From: Collybia mongolica
Lineage: Eukaryota > Basidiomycota > Agaricomycetes > Agaricales > Clitocybaceae
Length of the DNA stretch: 64,000 bases
Assembly: GCA_013420905.1 (NCBI GenBank)
Contig: JAAXNY010000008.1
Coordinates: forward strand, 3,100,001-3,164,000
Direction: 5' to 3'
Position 1 is the stretch's first letter, and every line of letters starts with the position of its first letter. Of this stretch, positions 18,847 to 28,900 are shown one piece after another. The position numbers and the translations under genes were made by a program. The notes under the pieces are model-generated. The model made no database searches, was not told the DNA's origin, and saw only the letters and a program-made list of their open reading frames with translations.

Positions 18847-21800
18847 CTAGGGAACATCAAACGCGAATGCGTTTTCGTTCTCCGAGAGGAATTCAACCAG
18901 CCACGCATAGCGCAGCTGGCAGCTGGGCTTGTCTTCCCGTCCGTGCCATGGACAGTCGAATAGGATGTGTTGTACGGTTTCCAAGGGAGCACTGCACCTA
19001 CAGGAGACAGATTCTTCCTTGAAGAATCGCGATTGGAACGCCCCAATTGGAGCATGTCCGGTGATGCATCGCACCAATCGGGCAGTCAGAGCATGGCTGT
19101 GACCAGTCTTGCGCATCCACGGCCCATTGTTTACATGGGTCGGAGTGAGCGGGGTGTCCTTTTTCGCATAGAGCGTCAGGAAATTGGAGCCAATGTACTT
19201 CTTGGACTGGAAGAGAGACTTCCAGCTGTCGAGCATGCATGTAACTGCTTCGCGTCGTGCAAAGTCAGCAGATATAACCAGCGCTCCACCTGCCTCAACA
19301 CAAGTTGAGATGGCGCTGATGTGTGCCAGTTGGTGGTCTTCAATCTCCACACCACTTGTAATATGGTGGAGGTGAATCTTGTGGATGGCGCGGAGCTGCA
19401 GCCAAGGCAGCAGCACATCGCACACTTTGAGGGCTGATGCTTGACCTGAGTGGTGCGACGCATCGAGGGAATGCCTGAGGGCATTGATGGAGTCGGAGAA
19501 GATATGGACATCATGGATGTCCTCTAGTCCAATGTCAGCTGCCTGCTGGGCGCCTTCCGCAATCGCTCACGTTCGGCGTCATCAGACGTAGATAGGCCAG
19601 TAGCAAACCAGTCCTCATATAAGTCTCCATCGTGCCAGACGTGGTAAACCGCGACTGACTGCATGGGAGGAGGGGGGGTGGATGCATCAGTGATAATGCA
19701 GATGCTCCATGGGGAATGAGAGGCCTCATCAACAGCGCTCTTCAGCGATGTGATGCGGTCTTTCATGAATTCCTCGCGGTGATCACTGCCCTTAGGTGGG
19801 GGGGTGACAATGTCATAGACAATGCGACCAGGGAACAGGTCCTTGGGGTGCATGCCTGGCTGATTGAGTGGGTGGACAGGGTCCAGATCCAGGGAAGAGA
19901 GGCCAAGGTTAGACCAGGCCTCTACGATGGGCGATACAAGTTTACCGAGCCTACGGCTTGGGTTGCGGGCATTGAGGGTCTCAACAGAGAATTTGTGGTT
20001 CCCATCAATGAGGCGTTGAAAGGCGTGTGAGGCCTGGAGCGCACAGGAGCGGACATGACTCCTTTCCACCAGCTTTCTGACATGGAGGTGGATAGGGGGT
20101 ATGCCTGCAAGGGTCTCGCCAGCCCCATTTGGGGATGTCTTGAAGGCGCCAGTGATCCAAAGGCATGCTTGTCTTTGCATCCTCCAGAGGTTATTGAGAG
20201 GGCCTGCCATGCGGGCCCCTTCGTACATCCAAAGCCTGCTCCCATATGTAGCGATGGGAAGAACACAGGCTTGGTATAGCATTCGTTTGTGCTTGGGCCT
20301 AAGTCCGCGCACCGAGTTGCCAAGGGAGAGCATAGCCTTTACAGAGGTGAGGGCTTTGTTTGTGTATTGTTTGACGTGCTCTCTGAATGTGAGGGGACAG
20401 TCAAAGAAGAATCCGAGGTAGCACCAAATGGTGCCAGGGCGGAGGGGGGTGTCCCCAGTATATGGGGCATAGCCAAGGTCGATGTCAGGGTTGATATCGC
20501 CATGTTTTTGAGAGAAGTGGAATCCCTCTGACTTGCTGTGTTCAAGAACCAAACCCATAGCCTGGGTGAGCTCGAATACAACTTTGTAGGCCCCTTTGAG
20601 CTTAACAAGGTTCTGTTCGAATGTGTCCGACTGCACTATAATGGTGCCATCGTCCACATAGGAAATTAGTGAAGCTATGCGGACCCTCCGTTCAAATTCC
20701 TTGAGGAGGGGTGCGAGGCATAGGGCAGAGAGGATGGGGGACATGGCGGAGCCCTGTCCCAGACCCACGCTGGATGGGAAGAGCGGGGACAATTCGTCGT
20801 CCCATGCGTATCTAGTATGACAATCAACAAGGTATGACCTGAAGAACGCAACCACTTCTGGCACAAATCCCTGTCTCTCGAGGATGTGTAGGAGGACCTC
20901 ATGGTTTATGGATGGGAAGAACTGAGCTAGGTCGAAAGCAACGACGCTTGTCTTGAGTTTGGCACGCCATCCTGAGCGGACAATGTGTGTGAGAAAGCAG
21001 CCAGCATCCTCGGTGGAGTTCTGACGGACTCCTCCAAACTGATTGGGGTGGAGTACACCATGTTGAGCAGCTTCAAACTGCATCCTGGTGGACAACATTT
21101 TCTCTAGAAGTTTGCCCAGTGTGTTCAATAGAACTATTGGGCGAAACAACTTGGGAGTGTCATACAATGGTTTACCCGGCTTGGGTATGACCACCGTAAT
21201 GGATGCTTTAAACTCGGCAGGCCAATGGCCTGACGAGAGGCAAGCGTTTGCAAGCCACAAGAGTAGTTTGCTGCACAGGTCATCTTGGGTGATCCGTTTA
21301 AGGTGACGCCATGAGATGTGATCCGGCCCAGGGGCGGATTGATTTGAGGTGCCTGAAAGGGCATCCAACATCTCAGCAGCAGAGTAGGGGACCCACACCC
21401 GCGTTGTGGGTGAGGTCCAAGCATTGCCCAGCTTGTCAAGGTCAATTGGTCTATCAATAGCTGAGTTGAAGGTGGAGTGCAATGCGTTCCATAGCGACTC
21501 TGTGGTGCTGCATGGCATGCCTTGGTACAAGATAGCCTCGACCAGGGGTGTCTTGTGTGGGCCCACCCAGTCCATGAGATCCCATGGTCTGAGGTTAGTA
21601 TTAGCAATTTTGTCGATGCGTTCATCGAAGTGCTTTTGTTTTGCTCTATGTGTGGCGGCCTTGAAGGCCTTCCAGTCCTCTGGGAGATCAGAGCTCATAG
21701 CCTCAGACCTCGTCCAGGCGCAGTCCAAGTCCCACCAAGACTTAGACCAGGCGCAAGCCCAGTTAGTCTTAGCGTGGTGGGACCACGCCGTTTCAAAGCC

Positions 21801-22700
21801 CTTAGCTATCGCCTGAGCAACTAGTTGAGTTTGTTCCGCTGATGAGACATCAGGGATTTGGATGAGCCTGAGAAGTGAACACACTTCCGCAGGGAAAGCG
21901 GTCTCTTCTTCGGAGTCAATTTTGATTGACATCTTCCCTTCGGGGAACTCGACCCTAAGGGGGATGTCTAGGAGTAGAGGAAAGTGATCAGGTTCACCCT
22001 TATCACCTATCGTCAAGTCAGCTGTGTAACCCCGGAATGCCGGGACAAACACAAGGTCAAGGACTGAGCCGCGCAGGGCTGCATTATACGGCTGATGCGT
22101 GACCCGTCCCGAGGGGGGGGCAATCCTCTCAAGGCTGAGGGCGGCCGTGCACTCCATGAGCCTGTTGGCCATGGGGTGCTCATGATTGAGGGTAGCATCC
22201 CAATGCGCTGAGGGGCAATTAAGATAACCCCCCATATAGCTAACATCGGGGAACTCATCCAGGTGGTCTTTGAGGAATCGGACTGCTGATCCATTCTCAT
22301 CTGAGTAGACATTCATCAAATGCACTGGGCCAAGGTGCCCTCAAACAGTGATGAGCATGACATTGCGGTGGTTAATGATGTCCAATCGGAGCTTAGGTTT
22401 CACCGAGCAGATAGCTCGGTTGACATAGGCCATGACGCGCGGCCGATCTTCGGCAGCATCGAACCCTTTGGGGAACATGGGAATCCAGTCCAGGTGGACG
22501 GGGGGTCCCCTGATGGGGACCCCGTCTTTTTCGGTCAAGGAGGCTGTATACCATACAGTGGCCCATGGTGGCTCCTGCAGGAAGAGAATGTCAGTGACGT
22601 CCTTGCGGCGTTCTAACAGGTCAACTGTCCAGTGTCGTTTGCGCCCGACATTTTGGCAGTAGGTTCTGAGCGTATTTACATTACAAGTTGTACTAGACAT
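18847..22700 (-). pseudogene. LINE ORF2: endonuclease, reverse transcriptase, RNase H (broken)
   Basis: ORF2 proteins nick the target DNA and copy the LINE RNA there. The order is an EEP-type endonuclease (TYCQNVG, LQEPPW, GGYLNCPS where GDFN would be expected, DHFPLLLD), a reverse transcriptase (FDLAQFFPSINH, GLGQGSAMSPILSALCLAP, YVDDG intact), an RNase H (TDAST, then FSDSINALRHSLDAS) and a C-terminal CCHC-like knuckle (CRCSAPLETVQH then DCP). Defects are a TGA at 22341-22343, loss of the catalytic Asp in the endonuclease GDFN motif, and a one-base frameshift at about 19,555-19,565 inside RNase H. About 1,280 codons in total. Confidence 0.88.
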
Positions 22701-22729
22701 TAATCAAGTAACTTTTTGTCGAAACACTC

Positions 22730-24579
22730 AAGTACCCTCCCTGCGTTCTCGGAGCCTGTCTCCTGTAATGGTGGGGAAGGGGGTATTAGCAGATGGTGCG
22801 AAGCGTAAGAGCTCATCACCTACCTTCTGGGCAATGTACTTGGCTGCTAGCCATTTGGCATCATAGCAGTGCAGCGAGCATACACGATAAGGCGGGGTAC
22901 GCTCTGAAGGGACAGACCTCCTTGCAGTGGCCAAACCTCCAGCACTTTCTGCAGATAGGGACCCCTATTCGCTTGTCAGCGGGAAGGATGGTCAAAGACT
23001 GGGACCCAAGCATGAAGCTCTTGTTCCGAAGGCTGCGGAGGTGGGTGCCTCCACGAGAATCATAAATGTCGAAGAACACAGTGCATGAGTCTGACATTTT
23101 GGAGTTTCTGACCATGCGGGGGAGCGCCCCTTGGTACAGATGGATTGCACCTTTCCATTTGCAGGTTTCAAGGATAGTCTTGACCTCCAACGGAGTGATG
23201 GGAATGGGCTTCCCAGTTTCGTCATATGTGACAGTCGTACCGAAGAAGGGGAAGTTGGGGATGCGGAGGAAGGTCTTGGAGGACCCGACCTCAACCCGTG
23301 TCTCTGTATCAGCCCCTTGAGCCTCCTTGGCCTTGGCATTGAAGAACTGGTAGAGGACCTGGAGATTGTCTTCGGAAGGCACAGAGTCCATGACGAGGGA
23401 CAAACCCCCAAGATGGTTCTGTGTTTCCACGACGGCACGGATGGTTCGGTGATTAGAACCAAGAGTACTGTTGATCGTTGGTATAACGGGAGCATTGTCC
23501 CAGTACACCGGCGGAGAACAGAAAACCACAACTTCTTTGCGAGAGGAACCGTGGGTGGTGGAACGCTTCATGTTGGCGCGGGCTTGTTCAGTGTTTGTGC
23601 GGGAGATGGCAGCCCCGCCCGCAACAATCTGTTGCGCTTGGACGATGGATGCATTGGGAGCCGAGGGGAATGACTTGGCCATTTGGACTAGTCCCTCCGC
23701 TGTGGCAGTGGCGCCCTTTCTCCTCTTGGAAGGGGGAGGTTGGGGAGAGAGGCAGCAGCAGCTGCTGTAGATGCAAACGAGGCTGGGGTCGGCCTAGGGG
23801 GGGAAGGTGGAGGCCGTCTGGATGACCGAGCCAGGATAAGCTTCCTTTGGGGCCTGCGGAGACCTGCAGGGTCAGAGGTAGCATTGGACGAGTGGGGGGG
23901 CCGCTGCCCTGATCCAGGGGGACCATACTTAGGGGCAGGGGGAGCGTCAGGGGGGAGCTGGCTCCAAAGGCTGTCAATGACCTGTTGTAGGGCGGCAACT
24001 TGAGAGGTCCCATTGGCAACATGCCAGATGAGGCTGATTTCAGAGGCCAAGTATACGACCTGGAGGAGCTCAGTGGCAAAGGTGTCAGTGAGGTGTGCAG
24101 GGATGCGATATCCCTTTTCAGTCCAGAGGTTCATAAGCTCTGTTGTGTTGTGGAGTGATGAGGTAGCTGCCTGGACATCCACCTCCGCCGATTCTTTCGA
24201 ACCGGTTGGGAGGAAGGCATCAGCAGGGTCGTCAAAGCTCTCCTGGAAGGAGTTCATCTCCACCCCCTCCAAGGTTTCCTCTCGGTCCTGGGGGGGGTGG
24301 GGCTGGGGCTTTGCCTTTGGTGGATGACAGTGTAGTGGTGTCGTTGTCTGCTGCAGTGTCCATCGGAGTGGAGGAATCCGCCTCCGATGCGGGTGCAGGC
24401 GTGGGTGGTCGAAAGAAGACCCATTGTGCAATAGTAGGGAGGCCCGGGGGTCTCTGAGGAGTTGTGCTCCTGGATGGAGCAGGGGAGGAGGACCCACAAA
24501 GATAGTCGCAAATGTCCGGCGGTTTCGAGGCGCGTTCCACCGATCGCTGGGATCGGCTGGGTGGATTGTCTTTGCCCAT
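22730..24579 (-). pseudogene. LINE ORF1, gag-like RNA-binding protein (frameshifted)
   Basis: ORF1 binds the element RNA. It starts at about 24579 (MGKDNPPSRSQRSVERASK) and continues in other frames through at least two frameshifts (near 24,260 and 23,690). It has a Pro/Ser-rich N-terminus, a middle part with LYQFFNAKAKEAQG, and a zinc knuckle CRKCWRFGHCKEVC at about 22,925-22,965. A second cysteine cluster (CSLHC) follows. It ends at 22728, some 30 bp before ORF2. Confidence 0.75.
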
Positions 24580-24695
24580 GTCAGAGGCACGGGGCTTGGT
24601 TGGTAGAGTGTTATCGGGGGTGATCTAGGGCAGCAGGGTGTGTAGAACAACAATGACAACTACGACGGTGGCTGTGCACGTCGTGGTAACAAGTG

Positions 24696-24710
24696 ATATC
24701 TTTTTGAGTC
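24696..24710. repeat. 15-bp target-site duplication of LINE copy 1 (5' side)
   Basis: Identical to 18483-18497 (ATATCTTTTTGAGTC). Confidence 0.9.
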
Positions 24711-24893
24711 AGAATCCTTGAACCTGAATATATAACATGAGGTGAGGGCTGTGGTTATAATGAAAATCAAATGTCCTAGATGGGGACATACCTGTGTTTG
24801 GCACATCATCATCATGAGATGAGCCCTTAATGACTTTGCCGGCCTTGGAGGGTTGCCTTCATCATTTGTTAATGTGCACTTCTTTGGTGGCAT
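24711..24893 (-). pseudogene. DUF6532-like gene, first exon, separated from the rest by the LINE
   Basis: ATG at 24893 reads MPPKKCTLTNDEGNPPRPAK, a typical basic, disordered N-terminus. A donor GTATGTCC near 24791 and an acceptor TATATTCAG near 24729 give an intron of about 65 bp. The following exon (FKDSDSKRY) runs directly into the LINE target-site duplication and continues at 18482 on the other side. Together with 16596-18497 this makes one interrupted gene. Confidence 0.5.
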
Positions 24894-24933
24894 TGCAGTC
24901 AGGAATATCAGAAAAGTCTAGGAAAGGTTACGG

Positions 24934-25283
24934 TTATGAGTCCTTATGTTTAGTCCTTATGTTTACATAAGTAACTCATTCATCATCCTGGGTTTGTGGG
25001 GAAAATTCAGCATACCCAACAAGATCCAGTGTTGTTTTTCCCACGGTTAGTAATTTTGAAGTGTTCCGAGACTTCATTAGAACCTGATCAGTAAACATTT
25101 TGAAGTACATCAGTGAGACTTTGTAGTTGTGGAAATATTTTTCTAACTGTGGGAATTGCAATTAGCCGACACACGGATTTTGAGCAAAAAAGGCAACTGC
25201 TAACATGGGCAGCATTTAATAATATAAATTCGAGTTAATTGGACTTTTTCTTGGGATATCTCAAGAATTAATTAATAACTCCA
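24934..25283. repeat. Dispersed repeat family B, copy 1, left block
   Basis: About 340 bp match 59462-59790 in the same orientation with scattered differences. Both copies hold an open minus-strand frame reading YFKMFTDQVLM and LVGYAEFSPQTQDDE (at 24976-25161 and 59422-59622). The remainder of this copy continues after an insertion, at about 27,966. Confidence 0.8.
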
Positions 25284-25516
25284 CTGCATAATCATGCTTA
25301 CGTTTGTCAACTATGCTGTTAGAGCTTAACAGCATAGTTGACAAATGTAAGCATGATTACAAGAGGCTTCTTCCGCTTTGGGCCAAACTTTTCCCACAAT
25401 ACAAAATATTGCATATTGTTACAGCTGTTTAGGCCTTATCCTTTAGATCAATCTGGTTTGTCGTTCGTTCACTATAGACCGTTGACTTCGTAAGTCTAAC
25501 GTCCAATGACTCCCTC
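25284..25516. other. Unclassified insert in repeat B, left part (carries LINE copy 2)
   Basis: Repeat B copy 2 runs without a break where this sequence lies in copy 1, so 25284-25516 plus 27602 to about 27,960 (some 590 bp in total) is an insert. It starts TGCATAATC and ends TTGTAACA, which is compatible with a TG..CA solo LTR, but no duplication flanks it. Confidence 0.4.
25289..25359. repeat. Near-perfect inverted repeat, 33-bp arms, 5-nt loop
   Basis: 25289-25321 and 25327-25359 are reverse complements with one mismatch, separated by GAGCT. It can form a long hairpin or cruciform. It lies at the left end of the unclassified insert. Confidence 0.9.
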
Positions 25517-25531
25517 AATAGGGCTAAAGTC
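25517..25531. repeat. 15-bp target-site duplication of LINE copy 2 (5' side)
   Basis: AATAGGGCTAAAGTC, identical to 27587-27601. Confidence 0.9.
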
Positions 25532-27586
25532 TTTTTGAACACAGCAAGTCAGAAGGATTCCACTTCTCTCAAAAACATGGTGATATCAACCCTGACATCG
25601 ACCTTGGCTATGCCCCATATACTGGGGACACCCCCCTCCGCCCTGGCACCATTTGGCGCTACCTCGGATTCTTCTTTGACCGTCCCCTCACATTCAGAGA
25701 GCACGTCAAAAGATACACGAACAAAGCCCTCACCTCTGTAAAGGCTATGCTCTCCCTTGGCAACTCGGTGTGCGGACTTAGGCCCAAGCACAAACAAATG
25801 CTATACCAAGCCTGTGTTCTTCCCATCGCTACATATGGGAGCAGGCTTTGGATGTACGAAGGGGCCCGCATGGCAGGCCCTCTCGATAACCTCCGGAAGA
25901 TGCAAAGATGAGCGTGCCTTTGGATCACTGGAGCCTTCAAGACATCCCCAAACGGGGCTGGCGAGACCCTTGCAGGCATACCCCCTATCCACCTCCATGT
26001 CAGAAAGCTGGTGGAAAGGAGTCATGTCCACTCCTGTGCGCTCCAGGCCTCACACGCCTTTCAATGCCTCATTGATGGGAACCACAAATTCTCTGTTGAG
26101 ACCCTCAATGCCCGCAACCCAAGCCGTAGGCTCGGTAAACTTGTATCGCCCATCGTAGAGGCCTGGTCTAACCTTGGCCTCTCTTCCCTGGATCTGGACC
26201 CTGTCCACCCACTCAACCAGCCAGGCATGCACCCCAAGGACCTGTTCCCTGGTCGCATTGTCTATGACATTGTCACCCCCCCACCTAAGGGCAGTGATCA
26301 CCACGAGGAATTCATGAAAGACTGCACCACATCGCTGAAGAGCGCTGTCAATGAGGCCTCTCATTCCCCATGGAGCATCTGCATTATCACTGATGCATCC
26401 ACCCCCCCTCCTCCCATGCAGTCAGTCGCGGTGTACCGCATCTGGCACGATGGAGACTTATATGAGGACTGGTTTGCTACTGGCCTATCTACGTCTGATG
26501 ACGCCGAACGTGAGCGATTGCGGAAGGCGCCCAGCAGGCAGCTGACATTGGACTAGAGGACATCCATGATGTCCATATCTCCTCCGACTCCATCAATGCC
26601 CTCAGGCATTCCCTCGATGCGTCGCACCACTCAGGTCAAGCATCAGCCCTCAAAGTGTGCGATGTGCTGCTGCCTTGGCTGCAGCTCCGCGCCATCCACA
26701 AGATTCACCTCCACCATATTACAAGTGGTGTGGAGATTGAAGACCACCAACTGGCACACATCAGCGCCATCTCAACTTGTGTTGAGGCAGGTGGAGCGCT
26801 GGTTATATCTGCTGACTTTGCACGACGCGAAGCAGTTACATGCATGCTCGACAGCTGGAAGTCTCTCTTCCAGTCCAAGAAGTACATTGGCTCCAATTTC
26901 CTGACGCTCTATGCGAAAAAGGACACCCCGCTCACTCCGACCCATGTAAACAATGGGCCGTGGATGCGCAAGACTGGTCACAGCCATGCTCTGACTGCCC
27001 GATTGGTGCGATGCATCACCGGACATGCTCCAATTGGGGCGTTCCAATCGCGATTCTTCAAGGAAGAATCTGTCTCCTGTAGGTGCAGTGCTCCCTTGGA
27101 AACCGTACAACACGTCCTATTCGACTGTCCACGACACGGACGGGAAGACAAGCCTAGCCGCCAGCTACACTATGCGTGGCTGGTTGAATTCCTCTCGGAG
27201 AACAAAAATGCATTCATGTTCGATGTTCCCTAGTCCTAAACAGGCTAGGGGCGGTACTCAGTGTTCTAAGTGACGGCAATAGGGTGCTCCCTGCCCGAAC
27301 ATGCGAACCTGGATAATCGGTGGACCTGAAGCCACCACCTGCTGCGGGGCACCGCAGCAGGGGGCCCACCCCCTGGCGTAGATTGGCCCTTCCGGCCTGT
27401 GTACAACGAGCTCTGGCTCCATTCACTAGTCCGACCCCAGTCGGGCGAGCACCCTAGCCCTGCAGCGCTTTGTCTCCTGCCTCCCCTCTCCCCCCTTTCC
27501 CAATTACTACATGTAGTGACCAGCACATGTATTACGTACAGTTGGTATATAAAATGTTGAACCAAAAAAAAAATAAAAAAATAAAA
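25532..27586 (+). mobile_element. 5'-truncated LINE copy 2, inverted relative to copy 1
   Basis: The 2,055-bp insert has perfect 15-bp duplications and an A-rich 3' tail with interspersed T. It is nearly identical to the 3' third of LINE copy 1. Truncation begins in the reverse transcriptase region (frame FLNTASQKDSTSLKN). This is the classic result of incomplete target-primed reverse transcription. Confidence 0.92.
25535..27233 (+). pseudogene. LINE copy 2 ORF2 3' end (thumb region, RNase H, zinc knuckle), broken
   Basis: It encodes the C-terminal third of ORF2 ending in the CRCSAPLETVQH knuckle. A private TGA near 25,908 (copy 1 has a Gln codon there, RMQRQACL) breaks it. It also carries the same one-base RNase H frameshift as copy 1, at about 26,510-26,520, so the tail lies in another frame (to 27233). 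Confidence 0.85.
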
Positions 27587-27601
27587 AATAGGGCTAAAGT
27601 C
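27587..27601. repeat. 15-bp target-site duplication of LINE copy 2 (3' side)
   Basis: AATAGGGCTAAAGTC, identical to 25517-25531. Confidence 0.9.
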
Positions 27602-27960
27602 AGATCGTTGAATCAAAGATACACTACTCCCTTTGTAAGGCAAGTAGGATCGAGTTCGCATCAAGAGATCGGAGTAGATGAATAAGGTTGATTCAGCTAG
27701 GTCAAGCTAAAGAGCTAGCTAAGCTAAACTATCTGTATATATATGTAAGAGTCTGATAAGCGTGGTTTACGCTATTTGTTATAGATAAAGGAATGAGTAA
27801 GCTAAGATGAGAATGAGTAAGCATAATACAAAAGATGAATAAGCATGGGAAAGGAAATGCATATATGGGTCTTTGAAAGATAAGAGTCAATAAGTATCCG
27901 GTAATCAGTAGTATGTAAGAAAAGGAATGATAAGGGCACGTGAGTAGGGAATTTGTAACA
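27602..27960. other. Unclassified insert in repeat B, right part
   Basis: Continuation of 25284-25516 after LINE copy 2. AT-rich, no coding capacity seen; contains AGCTAAG-like short repeats. Confidence 0.4.
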
Positions 27961-27965
27961 TATAT

Positions 27966-28900
27966 CTCCACAATGACAAGACCTATGGATGCAATTTAAA
28001 TTGCTACTACTAGATATGGTGAAGGGCTACCCCATTGGTATATTTATATGTATATGTATTTGTTTGTTCACCTTCAAACATCATGATCAAAAGAGCTCTC
28101 TCACTACAAGCATGTTACAAATGAATATCAAGTTTGTGTATGACTTTACCAGAGCTAGCCAAACAAACAATACCATCAAAGTTCCCACACTATAAATCAT
28201 TGCATATCTCAATAACAACAAGGCCTATGGATGTAATTTAAATTGCTAGTATTAGATATGGTGAAGTAGTACCTCATGTATATGTTTGTATATGTTTGTA
28301 TTTGTTTGTATTTCTCAAAACATTATCAACATCATTTTTCTTGCTGCATATTACAAATGAATACTGTCTGTATATGACTTCATCACACATCTGGCCAAAC
28401 AAACAATAATACTAAAGAAATTTCCCACAATATAGATGATGCATATTTCAGCAAATACAAAGCTAATAGACATGCTACTACTAGATATTGTAAAGGAATA
28501 CATTATGTGTATGTTTATATGTATTTGAAGTTGTTTGTACTCTTCCAACTCTCATTATCAACAACAGCTTTTTTACTACATATTACAAATGAATGTCATC
28601 TGTATATTACTTTGCCAATGTCTGGCAAACAAACAATATTAATGAAGTTCTCACAATTTAGATGATGCATATCTCAGCAAATACAAGGCTAATGGATACA
28701 ATTGAAATTGCTACTACTCCTAGACATATAGAGGGGTACATCAAGAAACATATATGTATTTGTATTTGTTTGTATCTTTCTAAATCTGATTATAATCTCT
28801 TGTTATATCTATTTTAATATTACATTCATATATTACTTGGCCAAAAGCATAGCCAAACAAGTCAATGTGGATGCTCCTGGAGTCTATAATGCTCAAGATC
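27966..28900. repeat. Tandem array, four diverged units of about 230 bp (part of repeat B)
   Basis: Units begin near 27,971, 28,201, 28,443 and 28,676. Each shows the same order: CAAGGCTAATGGA-like start, ATTTAAATTGCTA(CT)TA, TATGGTGAAG, a TTTGTTTGTA-rich block, CATATTACAAATGAAT, GCCAAACAAACAATA and TTCCCACAATATA. The array has no gene. The second copy of repeat B has only one unit (about 59,810-60,060). Confidence 0.8.

Larger units (their letters stand above)
18498..24695 (-). mobile_element. Nearly full-length LINE (non-LTR retrotransposon, Tad-like), 6.2 kb
   Basis: The element is bounded by identical 15-bp duplications and ends in a run of about 20 A on its own strand (18498-18515 region). 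It has two open regions: ORF1, gag-like with a CCHC knuckle, and ORF2, with endonuclease, reverse transcriptase and RNase H. This is the layout of the fungal Tad clade. Frameshifts and stops interrupt both ORFs, so it is inactive. It is inserted into the first part of a DUF6532-type gene. The region 18538-20560 has an almost identical inverted copy at 25532-27586. Confidence 0.9.

Noticed and set aside
27966..28900. Tandem units considered as a CRISPR-like array
   Set aside because: Eukaryotic DNA, units of about 230 bp without conserved short repeats and unique spacers. It is an ordinary tandem repeat.
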